In this document: piece after piece, positions 10,257-20,395 of the stretch
Position numbering within the stretch: the first letter of the stretch is position 1
How the letters are laid out: the number at the start of each line of letters is the position of its first letter
Assembly: GCF_963678635.1 (NCBI RefSeq)
Contig: NC_087067.1
Coordinates: 8,913,716 to 8,977,715, forward strand
Origin: Symsagittifera roscoffensis
Lineage: Eukaryota; Xenacoelomorpha; Acoela; Convolutidae
DNA length: 64,000 bases
Reading direction: 5' to 3'
Program-made: the position numbers and the translations under genes
Notes under the pieces: model-generated
Databases searched by the model: none
Seen by the model: the letters and a program-made list of their open reading frames with translations, nothing else
What the model was told of the DNA's origin: nothing

Positions 10257-13200
10257 ATGTCAAAAACTGATAGAATAGTTTTTTCGGGAAATGAAGAAGA
10301 TTTTTCCTACTTCGAAGAGCAATTCGAGGCACGAATTTTTCACTTGAAGTTAAACAAGAACTTAGATGAGACAGTTGATTATAGAATTTTTATGCCAAGT
10401 TTAAGACCGAATGCAAGCAGTGATCAAAAACAAGCTGCGATAGATAAAGTAAAAGAGATTTTTGAAGAAAAACAGTTGCATATCTGGTACGAACTTGTGC
10501 AGGCTCTAGATAAGAAATCAGTTTTGTTTTTAAGACCTTATAAAGGCAATGGTAGTAAAACTTGGGATGTTTTACGGAAAAAGTTCAAGAGTTTTGAAAG
10601 ACCCAGGCTGCAAAAACTAATCTCCGAACTTACATTTTTGAAAAAGAATAGCAGAGGAGATTCAGTATAGTTTAGAACAAGTGAACGAAGAAATGTTAAT
10701 TTCAATTATTTGGAAGGACTTCCGAAACAATTTGAAACTTTTTCTACTATAGCTAATTTTAGAAGAGATGAAAAACGTTTAGATGAGTTGAAAGGAGATT
10801 TAGTGAATTTTGATAGCGAGAGACAAGTAATCGAAAAAGAGCATGCTTTTAATAGCGAGAACAGAGTTTGTTTCAAGTGTCATAAAAGAGGACATGTGTC
10901 GAAACAGTGCAGATAAAACTTAAGCAGCAGACGAGATAGTGAAGATAGAGCTCGAAAAATTCAGTGCTATGAGTGCAAGGAGTTTGGACATATTGCAAAA
11001 TTTTGCCAAGCAAAGAAAAAATTCATTAGTAAGACTAAACGAGAACAGCAAAACCTAGTAGCTGAAACAGAGGCTCATTTTAGTTTCCTGAGTGGAGTGT
11101 CTCCGGGCGAGGACTTAGCTGTAGACTCTGTAGCTACCAATAATATGATTAAGGATCGAGACATGTTTGTTATTTTAGATGAGAACTTCAAAGGATTGGT
11201 TAGCAATGCAAAAATTTTAGGGAAAGGTGAAGTTAGATTCAGAGTGAAAGATGAGGAAGGCGAGTTTAAGATGATTGAGCTGAAGGATACTTTGTACGTT
11301 CCTGAAAACTCAAGAAATTTGCTGAGTGTATCAAAAATGAAGAAAGCAGGAGCAGAAGTTGTTTTTAGTGCGAGCTCGTTTGTTCGCCAGGGAAATGGAT
11401 CAGTTTACCCATTAAGAGGTCTCTTTTTATGGGACACTTTTGTAGGAAAAGACGAATGTTATGTAGTAAGCACATTGAAACAGTGGCATTGCAGGATGGG
11501 TCATAATAACTACAAAGATTTAAGTCATTTGGAGCAACATATTGAAGGCATGAAGATTACTGATTTTAAAATTGAGAATTGTGAAACTTGTGAGTTGAAC
11601 AAAGCAAAAAAGAAGCCAGTCCCAAAAGATTTTTATATCAGGGCAACCAGGACACTAGATATTGTTCACACAGATATTTTAGGTCCTATTGACCCGATAG
11701 CAGAGGATGGACATAGATATGCTATAGGTTTTGTGGACAGTTTTTCTAGATATCTGAAAATTTATTTCATGAAGACGAGAGAAGAGGCAACAAAAAAGTT
11801 GGATAGGTTCATAGCAGACATAGGAGTCCCTCAGACTTTAGTTTTAGACGGCGCAGGAGAATACATAGGTCAAGATTTTAGGCGAGTTTGTAGGAAACAA
11901 AAAATAAGACTGGAAACATTGGCTCCTTATACCCCTCAAGAGAACGGAAAGATAGAAAGGGTGTGGGGAACAATTACTCCAATGGCTCGCTGCATGATTT
12001 TTGATGCATTTTATCGAAAACTTATTGGCCTTATGCTCCTAATATGGCTACTAATCTCAAAAATATGTGCTTTCATTCTGCTATAGGCAAAACACCCTAC
12101 GAGTCAATGTATGGAGAAAAACCCAACCTTAATTTTGTGAAAATTTTTGGGTGTGTAGCGTATAGTTTTGTGGAAAAACAGTTTCGCAAAAAACTAGACA
12201 AAAACTCTAGAAGGGGAATTTTTCTGGGGACATCGGAAAATAGTAAAGCTTATCTGATAGGAATTGAGAGTGAAGGAAAACTCAAAGTGCAAAAGTTTAG
12301 AAACGTTAGTTTTGACGAATCTAAGTTCTACTTTAAGAAAAAGATAGAAAGTGACGAAGGAGAAAGAGTAGGTGATGTAGTATTTCTTGGAGAAGTTCTC
12401 GAAAATATACCGAAAACTGCTAAGGAAGCTTTAGCAGACCTTGACTGGCAAGAAGCAATGAAAAAAGAGTTCGATTCATTAGAGAAAAACAAAGTTTGGG
12501 AACTAGTTAGAAATAGAGGAGAGAAGCCTATAGGCAGCAGATAGCATTTTGCTTTGAAGTACGGACCTAATGGTGAATTTTCCAGGTTTAAGGCTAGGTT
12601 TGTTGCTAAAGAATTTAGCCAAGTGGAGGGAAGGGGTTTTCACGAAACGTATTCGCCTACAGCCAAGATGTCGACCATAAGAATAGTCCTGAGCATAGCA
12701 GTTCAAAATAGGTATCAGTTGAGACAGTTAGACATTAAAACTGCATACTTGAATGCCAAACTAGATGAAGAAATTCTTATGAAGAAAACTGAGGGGTTCG
12801 AGAAGTTTGATGAAGAAGGAAAACCTTTAGTTTGTCTTCTGAAAAAAAGTCTTTATGGACTGAAGCAGTCCGCTAGAAACTGGTATAGGACTCTAAAAAG
12901 CTATCTTGAAGAATTAGGTTTTAGAAATTCAGTTTTTGATGAGTGCTTGTTTGTTGGGAGGATTGAGGGAGAGAAAAAAGGTTTAATTTGCTTGTGGGTC
13001 GATGATATAGTGGTTTGTGGAGCAGACAAAAATTTCTGTAGCTGGTTTGAAAACAATATCTCTGAAAAATTTGAGATAAGCGAGATAAGTGATCTTAAAT
13101 GGTTCTTAGGAATGAAAAATGATTACTCAGGAAACGAAATTAGGATAAGCCAGGAGAAATATGTTGAAAAATTGATATCAAGATTTAGGATGACCAAAGC

Positions 13201-13970
13201 AAAGCCGATAACGACCCCTATTGGTGAAAACGAAAAACTGACAAACGAAGATTGTCCTTTTGAAGGTAGCATAGAACAAGAAAATATGAAAAAATGTGAC
13301 TATCGAGGACTTGTTGGTTGTCTAAATTACCTAGCTTTATCAAGTAGACCCGACATTTGCTTTGCAGCAAATCTTCTAAGTTCTTTTGTGGAAAACCCAG
13401 GTAAAAAGCATTGGAAAGCCGGAAAAAATTGTCTTAGATATCTGCTAGGAACAAAAAATTTAACTTTAGTATACAGGAGGGATAAGGCCTTTAATCTTGT
13501 TAGCTATTCGGATGCGGACTGGGCTGGAAATATAGACAATAGGAGAAGTACCTCAGGATATTGTTTTAAACTCAGTGACAACTCAGGTGTAATAAGTTGG
13601 TCTAGCAGACTTCAGCGTTGTGTATCAACTTCAACAGCCGAAGCAGAACACAATGCTGTGGTCGAAACAGTAAAGGAAGGAATTCATTTACAGGGCATAC
13701 TTAGCGACTTAGGCATAATTTGTAATAGGCTTTTAGAAGTTTTCGTTGATAACCAAGCTTGTATTGCCCTTTGTAAACACTCAATGAACCACGGCAAGAC
13801 GAAGCATTTTGCCATAAAACTACACTTCCTTCGAGAGTTAGTTGAACAGAAGAAGGTGACCTTAACTTTTTTTATTAACCAACAGCAAACATGCCTCCAG
13901 ACGCATTGACAAAAAACTTGGGAAAGTGCAAAACTGCAGTTTTCCGAGATTTTCTACTAGGAACCACCTA
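10257..13970 (+). pseudogene. copia gag-pol polyprotein, multiply interrupted
   Basis: One frame runs from ATG 10257 through gag to integrase, broken by stops at 10668-10670 and 10914-10916. Gag carries two CCHC knuckles: CFKCHKRGHVSKQC (about 10870) and CYECKEFGHIAKFC (about 10962). The protease site reads DSVAT (about 11113) where the family has DSGAT, so the catalytic motif is altered. Next come the pre-integrase zinc motif (H..H..CETC, about 11490-11595), the integrase (HTDILGP, LDGAGEY, ENGKIER), a frameshift near 12020, a nonsense codon at 12542-12544, the reverse transcriptase (LDIKTAYLNA, SLYGLKQSARNWY, WVDDIV) and RNase H (SDADWAGN, STAEAEH). A last frameshift near 13880 separates the ALTKNLGK tail, which ends at 13970. 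Confidence 0.92.
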
Positions 13971-13972
13971 AT

Positions 13973-13988
13973 TTGAAAGGCGGGGTAT
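13973..13988 (+). promoter_or_regulatory. copia polypurine tract
   Basis: The purine-rich AAAGGCGGGG directly precedes the 3' LTR, the expected plus-strand primer position. Confidence 0.6.
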
Positions 13989-14222
13989 TGGTGATTTTTC
14001 TTAACTGAACTGGAATTGATCTTTCTTATTCAGTTCAAACTGAAAGATCACTTCCCGGTTTTTGTTAAAATTAGCTGGTGAAACATGACCTTTAGTCGTT
14101 AGTTCGAGCAACTTTGTGCGGTTGATTTACCATACATATTTGATCTGATTTGCTACTAGAATTATCACTCAAATCTCATTAATTCACTCCTTATTAATCA
14201 ACCGTTTGTCGCTGCAATAACC
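13989..14222 (+). repeat. copia 3' LTR
   Basis: It is the same length as the 5' LTR with about 12 substitutions. Three bases (TTG) separate its end from the downstream copy of the 78-bp repeat. Confidence 0.85.
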
Positions 14223-14225
14223 TTG

Positions 14226-14303
14226 ATAATAGTTAACAGTTTAAAAATCGTCAAATAATAAAGGGATCAGTGAATTTTCAATTCATTTAAATTTTGCAAG
14301 CTA
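14226..14303 (+). repeat. 78-bp direct repeat outside the copia 3' LTR
   Basis: This is the partner of 9077-9154 with three substitutions. Its divergence (about 4%) is close to that of the LTR pair (about 5%), so both duplications look of similar age. Confidence 0.85.
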
Positions 14304-14589
14304 AAGATTTTTTTGCAAAGCGTCCGAAAGATGCAATCTTTGATTAGATTGGGTATTGTATTATGAGTGCAGCAAAGAAAAAGTAAACTTAATGCAGAAG
14401 CAAATAATTTAGTTTGATTAAATTAAGTTTCCGAGCGCTCTTAAAACACCAAATAGACTATTTTAATAAATTGTTGTGCCGCAGGTGATTTTTCGATTTA
14501 GAAAAACTGGCATAAAAAGACGTTTTTGAGAACTGTTTGGATGCTTTTGATCAAAATTGCAATTTTGGACCCTTCAAAAAGATGTCGTA

Positions 14590-14676
14590 AGCAGTAACAA
14601 AGGGCGTGCCTTTTAGATGTTGAGGGGGTCGAAACCGTGACAGAGGGAAGACGTCCTCTCCCCTAATTACATCCCT
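14590..14676 (-). mobile_element. hAT-like MITE end fragment
   Basis: Read on the minus strand from 14676 it begins CAGGGATGTAATTAGGGG, matching the start of the copy at 605 (AGGGATGTATTTAGGG) and resembling the TIR at 57223. Only the end is recognisable. Confidence 0.45.
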
Positions 14677-14994
14677 GATTTCCGGCATAAGAGACTAATT
14701 TAGAAGCATTGATACCATCTAAGTTAGACTTAATAGTCAAAAATGTGAAGCTGTTTGATTACAGCTCGAAGAAAAACTGAACAATTCAAAGATACTAATT
14801 AATCAGTCGGCGCAACCTTATTTTCTTTACTTAGAATAAACATCGGATACCTGCGTAGACTGGACAGAAAGATCATCATCTACAGATTCACTTCAAAATC
14901 GCACTTTTTCTTTGAGATAATAAACTCAATTTACTTAAGGTATATATATGTATTTGAAATGATAATTCGCCATTGGCTATTCCACTATCGACTA

Positions 14995-15121
14995 CTGTAC
15001 CATTCTTCCTCCCCCCGCCCACAAACCCCCCCCCCCCCCCAACCCCAACCCCCCCCCCCCATTCAATGCAATGCCAACATTTATAATGTGAAATAGTCGG
15101 GGGGAGGGGGAGGGAGGGTTG
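14995..15121. repeat. C-tract / G-tract cluster, quadruplex-prone
   Basis: Long C-runs on the plus strand at about 15009-15060 are followed by G-runs (GGGGGGAGGGGGAGGGAGGG) at about 15100-15118. On the minus strand the C-runs form a G-quadruplex-compatible pattern, and the two parts could also pair as a hairpin. The Gly-rich minus-strand ORF here is a shadow of the tracts. Confidence 0.7.
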
Positions 15122-15771
15122 TGGAAAGCAATTAGTTTGCACACAAACTTACTCAAAACGTTCAAGAAGATAAGTTTTATTGGTTAAAGGAAAGAGACAA
15201 GACAAAAATATTCATTTATAGAATATAAATCGAAACAGAGATATGTTTAAATATTTAAAAACTATGAAACTATGTGGAACTGCTTGATATGATTATTATT
15301 TCAGCACCTGGCTTTTCGGCTCTTTAACCGTTTCCCCCAACTGAGATTTTTATGATCAAAGACATTTGTTCACATTGCTTGACAATTTGTTAACTTAATC
15401 GGCTCTTTTCCAGTCCCCCCTTTCATTTTTTTCTGAATTTCAATTTACGGAAGTCTATTTAAAATTAACTTTATTGTTATAAACTGCTTCAAAACGTGTC
15501 AGCGTGAACAGGTGAACAAATTCTTACAACATTTTTTACATGCAAAATTCTGTGTGAACAACTTTTGAACTGCTTTATTTTGTAATTATATACCATTATA
15601 TACCAGGGGGTGGGAAACTGGAAAGGGGTCTTTTAAAAATAATTTTCAATCAATTTTGAACGCACTTGCTCTCCATGCTTTTAAGCTTGTAACACCAATA
15701 GCTCCTGAAAAAAATCCGTGTGGGGTAGGAAAAAAGTCAAAGAGTTTTTGTTTTAGACTGTGTTCTTTTTT
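15122..15771. other. Intergenic, 3' side of the glycosyltransferase
   Basis: AT-rich sequence without a recognisable gene. It would hold any 3' UTR of the minus-strand gene at 15772. Confidence 0.5.
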
Positions 15772-15776
15772 TTATT
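15771..15776 (-). terminator. AATAAA polyadenylation signal overlapping the stop
   Basis: On the minus strand AATAAA contains the TAA stop of the glycosyltransferase and is followed by an A-run. It is a canonical signal, but a 3' UTR this short would be unusual and use is not proven. Confidence 0.5.
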
Positions 15777-17187
15777 CCAGGTTTTCATCGAAACTGCCAT
15801 TTTTCAGACGTCTGCTTTCATCATAAATAAGAGCTGAGTTGTTAGGAACAATTTCAAGGCGATCTTTCGGAAAACTGTTGCAATAATCAGGCGTTGCCTG
15901 TCCTTTCGTAAACTCTTGGTGAACAAAATTCAACTCTGAAGGAGTCAATTGATGAATAGCAATTGAATTTTTCCTGTTACAATAACGTAGGCCGAACGCA
16001 ATTTGACCTGCGTGCAAGGCATATTTGGAATTCAAGTATTCAAAACGAACTCTAATTTTGGAAGCTTCGATTGCAACTCCAACAAAAATGTCTTCAAGAG
16101 GAAACTGATTAATTCTACTGGACGTTTGGTAAATTAACTTCGCCAAGTAATTATCCATTCCGTAGGCCATTCCAAAACAGTAACGAGGCACCGTAGGCTC
16201 CGACCATTCCAGATACGAGACGTAAGAGCTCTCTCGTGGATTTCGGCTTACAAACGATCGATTTGTGGTACAATAACCAAAAATGGAAACCGGTTCTAAG
16301 TTTGCTACTACTTTATACAAGTTTGAATATACTATATACACATCGTCGTCGGCCTTTAAAACTATGTCGGCGTTCGGGCAGTTCCAGACAAACCAATGAA
16401 AAGCCATCTTCGTTTTAGAAGTCATCGACCGATAGTTGTCTTGGAAGTTTCCGACAATCATGTCTTCGTGGATTTTATTTTCAGCTTCCAGCTTTGAAAC
16501 ACTTTCCTTGTTTTCCGTTGTATTTTTCATTCCAATCAAAAACATGACCGTAAATAAAACGTTTTTTAATTTTCCCTTTTTAGCATAAGTCGTTCGGATT
16601 GCTTGACGAGCTTCGTAGTTCTCGGGTTTTGACGAGACAAAAATCAGAACTTGTTTTGCACTTTCGTCCGAGTTATTTACTTTGTTGTCTATATTTTGGC
16701 ACTTAGTTGGATTTTGGATCAGATAGAAGGCATTTTTACCGAGTTCGTCCGATATTTTTTTCCCGAAAAATGAAGCTGGAGGCGGCGTTTGGGCTCTCGC
16801 CTCGTGCATGTCTTTGAACGCCTCGGGGATGTTGTCGTAATTTATTTCTTGTTTCGAGTATAACGCAATAGCTTCGATATGACTTGGGTTCGGAAATTGA
16901 ATGATTGCAATACATAGTAAAAAGTAGACAAATAGAATTAAAAGCACACATCTAAGGCGACTTTTGACGTGCATGATGAACCTTTGGGAAAAGTGAGGCA
17001 TGGTGAAAAAAGGCGAGGTGCGATGCTTCCGCGGCACTACAGGAAGAGAGGAGTTTAGTTCTGATCCGCTCGCGGATGAAATGATGTCTTCGTTAAAAAT
17101 TCCAGCCACGTGCGTTTTTTGGAAATCATGACTGTTTTTGCACCGCTTGGAACGGATTTTAAAACGATTAAATTGCACTTGAAGCAT
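15772..17187 (-). CDS. Beta-1,3-galactosyltransferase-like (GT31), type II Golgi enzyme
   Basis: An intact intronless 471-residue ORF. Residues 79-97 form a hydrophobic signal-anchor (VLLILFVYFLLCIAIIQF) after a basic N-terminus, giving type II topology. The luminal part carries the Galactosyl_T (GT31) motifs in order: RQAIRTTY at 194-201, E..IHEDMIVGNFQDNYRSMTSKT at 235-259, the metal-binding KADDDVYI at 278-285, PRYCFGMAYGM at 334-344 and EDIFVG at 365-370. Such enzymes transfer galactose or GlcNAc from a UDP-sugar in beta-1,3 linkage in the Golgi; the exact acceptor cannot be read from sequence. The ATG at 17187 is the first in frame; Met63 is a possible alternative that keeps the anchor. 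The TAA stop lies inside AATAAA (15771-15776), so the 3' UTR may be very short. All key motifs are intact. Confidence 0.9.
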   Translation of the reverse strand: MLQVQFNRFKIRSKRCKNSHDFQKTHVAGIFNEDIISSASGSELNSSLPVVPRKHRTSPFFTMPHFSQRFIMHVKSRLRCVLLILFVYFLLCIAIIQFPNPSHIEAIALYSKQEINYDNIPEAFKDMHEARAQTPPPASFFGKKISDELGKNAFYLIQNPTKCQNIDNKVNNSDESAKQVLIFVSSKPENYEARQAIRTTYAKKGKLKNVLFTVMFLIGMKNTTENKESVSKLEAENKIHEDMIVGNFQDNYRSMTSKTKMAFHWFVWNCPNADIVLKADDDVYIVYSNLYKVVANLEPVSIFGYCTTNRSFVSRNPRESSYVSYLEWSEPTVPRYCFGMAYGMDNYLAKLIYQTSSRINQFPLEDIFVGVAIEASKIRVRFEYLNSKYALHAGQIAFGLRYCNRKNSIAIHQLTPSELNFVHQEFTKGQATPDYCNSFPKDRLEIVPNNSALIYDESRRLKNGSFDENLE

Positions 17188-20100
17188 ATTTTATATTGCG
17201 TTTTCTGTAAGATTTCGGCTCAGTTTCTTGAGGTTTGATAGTTTTTTTACTGCAGCTTTCAAGAACAATTGGTACTAAAGTATAACAAAGAGATTAAATG
17301 TTTTGGAAATCAGCAAAAGTAAATATAAGCTTGAATAAAATGGAAAGCAATGGAGCTATTTTTGAATGCTTGTGGGATTAGTAAACAATTTATTCTTGAG
17401 AAAAGCACTTTTTCATAAAATGTATAAGCTTGAAAAGACTGATACGCACTTAGCTCACAATTTTCTAATGATGCTTTGTGAATATTTAATTTATATGGTA
17501 GAAAATGTGCCAAAAAACACGTTGAAACAAAACTAGTATATAGATTTCTTCAGTCACCAAATCAATAAAGCGACAGTAATGATTTCAATTTAGTTTGAAG
17601 CTTCCAATTAAGCGAAAAAATTGGCGTTTTTAAAATGAATTTGTCAATAAACGTACTGTAAAATTTCACAACTAAAAATTTTCAATATGCTACCACAGCA
17701 TGTTAAGTATAATTAAATGAAAAATGTTGAAAAATGCATGGGAAAAACTAAAAGTATCTGGTTGAAATTTTGTTTTCCGCTTGACTGAAGCTGTAACATG
17801 AAAACTTGATACCACTTATCGTTATAGATAATGGTGTTTTGTTTGCGTTTTGGCAAAACTTACAAATTGTTTGTTTTCGATCTACAAAAAGGTTCAAAAG
17901 TTCTCAAGATTATTTGTTATTTGAAGTTCTCCTGCCTCGAGTAATGTTATAACGATCAATAATCAAACAGCAACTAGGTCAATATATTTTAAACCATAAT
18001 CAAACGTTTGAAAATTGTGTAAATTTTGGAGTAAAAGCAAGTAAAGTTTGAAATCATTGGATTTGAATAGATGTATTTTGAAATTTTCAACTGATTCCTC
18101 AAGATATTTCAGTTGACCAAGTTGGTATTTTTGACGTTTGACTTTTGCGGAAGTGGAAAACACAGGATTTACCGCTGTTTTGGTCAAAGATTTTTGGTTC
18201 TTTTGTCCGTTGGATGGATCATTTCGACAAAAATTTTGCATAGATATTTCATTTCGGTGCCAGAAAACAATACCCAACTGCAATCATCATTTTTCAATCC
18301 CACAATTCTTGCTCGGGTTTTCTCTCACGAATGTTTGCTTCAAATGTGAACAAGTCAACATTGAAGTGATAACTTTTGGGCACCTAGCTAGATATCATTT
18401 GAATTGCAACCATGATATTGAATCTCGGAGAGATCAAGTTTGAAAATTGAATTTCAAACACATTAAAGCCTGATTGTTTTTGATTCCGACTTCAAAAATG
18501 TCAAAAAAATTAACTTTGTTGAGAAAATTTGCAGAAATTAATTTGCGCGAAAGAAGAAAAGTAAAAAAAAGAGCTTGTTATCAAACTTTACAGCCTTTTA
18601 ACGTGATTTTTAGCTACTATCAACTGATTATAGCATTATTGTTTCTAACAATACCCCTCCCTTCTAAAAATAGAAAATATGATGGAGAACCATCCGTTTT
18701 TTATTTTTTTTTATTTTTAAATTGATATTATTAAATTACTAGGCTCGGAACATTTTTTTGCTGTTGTGCATTGGCAATCGGATTGCGATCGGCAATCGGA
18801 CGCAAAAAACTTCTCATTCTTGAGCTTTAAGTTTTTCTTAGCAATCAAAAAATCATTTTCACTATGATTTCATTTAGATTGAATCAGAATATTTTCTCTA
18901 TTTTTAATTATGGCACAAACCCTTTACAAAAAAAAATAAGTGACAGCAAGAAAAAGGGAAGCGGCCAATTTTTTTTGTTGGAAAATACTCAAGAAACTAT
19001 ACAACAAAGAGCGTCGGTTTTCTCTGCAGTGTCGAATAAAAGCATACAAGATAAAAAAAAGTATGGGGAAAAAATCACTATGCAAGCAGGAACACTGTCA
19101 TGTTCAAAATTTTAAGGCCAGCTGGCGCCCCCTGTTGAGAACTTTCAAAAACCAAGTTTTTCTTTGATAAAAAATATTTTTATTTGCTACAACTCAGTTA
19201 TCGTCGGCTTAAGCGTTCTCTTTACAACGAAAAATTGGTCTTTGTTTGTTGAAATATCAGTTGAAGAGCCGCTCAGCAAGCGGTGGTAAAAAACGCGAAG
19301 CTGCAATTGCGATAAGAAGAATACTTGTCTATGGTTCCTTTGTTTTAGAATATGCCATTGAATAAAGTAAAAAACACAAAATGAAAAATAAAATTAACTA
19401 AATTAACATTAAGAATGAACTAAAAAAATTGAAAATCAGCGTCTGATTGAGACTATTAATTTAGTCTGAAAAACCAAAACATTCAGACCAGTTTTCGCTG
19501 ATTTCTAGGCAAGTTTTTAGTATCCGAATAACAACCAACAGAGTTTAAATAGGTCACCACACACTTTTTAACCATTATTAACCTCATCATTAACCTTTAT
19601 CAGTTTATTTGGTTAAGTAAAAATGATTTAAAAAACCATAACTAGCATACAGTTTCTTCAAACTTTGTGAAAAAGGTCGGAACACCATAAAAGGTGGCTG
19701 CTATGACAGTATCACAGAGTAATTGTTCACGATGTTCTTGTAGATTTAATTCGAAACTCAAGAATAAAACGGAAAAAAACTCAAATATTCAATTTTGCTA
19801 AGCAAAAAGAAAACAACTTGCAATTTTTTTTGAATGTGTAAGAACTTGTACAAAAAAACGGTATATCACATCACAAATTTTGACTACAGAATTTTGTCTA
19901 CAGTTTTTTAAAGAAGGGAAAAATTTAATGTCATTTTTGTCCGCGCGAGGTCATTTTTTAGAACTTCTTCAGGAATTCTAAGTCCACAGTTGAAAATTTT
20001 TAAGATTTGAAAATCAAAACCGTACAAGTAATCATTGACAGTGTTCATTCAGCGTGAAAAATAGCAACTCTGGTCAAACACTTTTCACCCGAAAAAGGTG

Positions 20101-20193
20101 GTCATAACATTTATTCGGCAACATAATACGACAAATCACAAGAAAAGACCAAAAAAGACTCATACAAGATAAATCGCAATAAACTCGTATAAT
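17188..20193. other. Intergenic AT-rich DNA
   Basis: Several 60-105-codon frames are open on both strands, but none shows a domain, consistent splice sites or a compositional shift. I see no gene; promoter elements of the minus-strand gene presumably lie just right of 17187. Confidence 0.5.
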
Positions 20194-20395
20194 CATTACG
20201 AGGCCAAACTGTGTATTTTATGCATTGTAAGCGGATTCGGCAACAAGGACGCTCTCTTTGACCTTCTTTTGTTCTTTCATTCTCTTTGATCGTTCCGACA
20301 AAAATATAACGTGTTTATAGACCTGTATCTGGAATCCAGGAACATAAAAACACAAAATTGTGCGCCTATCCAGTTCACAGTTTGGCCTGGTACTG
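20194..20395. mobile_element. MITE family B, copy 2 (202 bp) with possible 5-bp TSD
   Basis: The ends CATTACGAGGCCAAACTGTG and (complement) CAGTACCAGGCCAAACTGTG form ~20-bp TIRs. ATAAT lies directly outside both ends, suggesting a 5-bp target duplication. The interior matches 4340-4530 closely. Confidence 0.8.

Larger units (their letters stand above)
9156..14222 (+). mobile_element. Ty1/copia LTR retrotransposon, decayed
   Basis: A full-length element of about 5.07 kb: 5' LTR 9156-9389, primer site just inside, leader to 10256, gag-pol remnants 10257-13970, G-rich polypurine tract, and 3' LTR 13989-14222. The domain order protease, integrase, reverse transcriptase, RNase H is diagnostic of Ty1/copia. 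LTRs differ at about 12 of 234 positions by eye (about 5%), and the coding region holds three in-frame stops and two frameshifts. This copy is therefore old and not self-sufficient. Confidence 0.95.

Noticed and set aside
10257-13970. Treating the copia ORFs as separate intact genes
   Set aside because: They are one polyprotein region broken by stops and frameshifts.
14888-15142. Gly-rich minus-strand ORF
   Set aside because: Caused by C-runs on the plus strand.
18113-19167. Overlapping 75-106-codon ORFs on both strands
   Set aside because: Mutually overlapping frames without motifs; typical chance ORFs.
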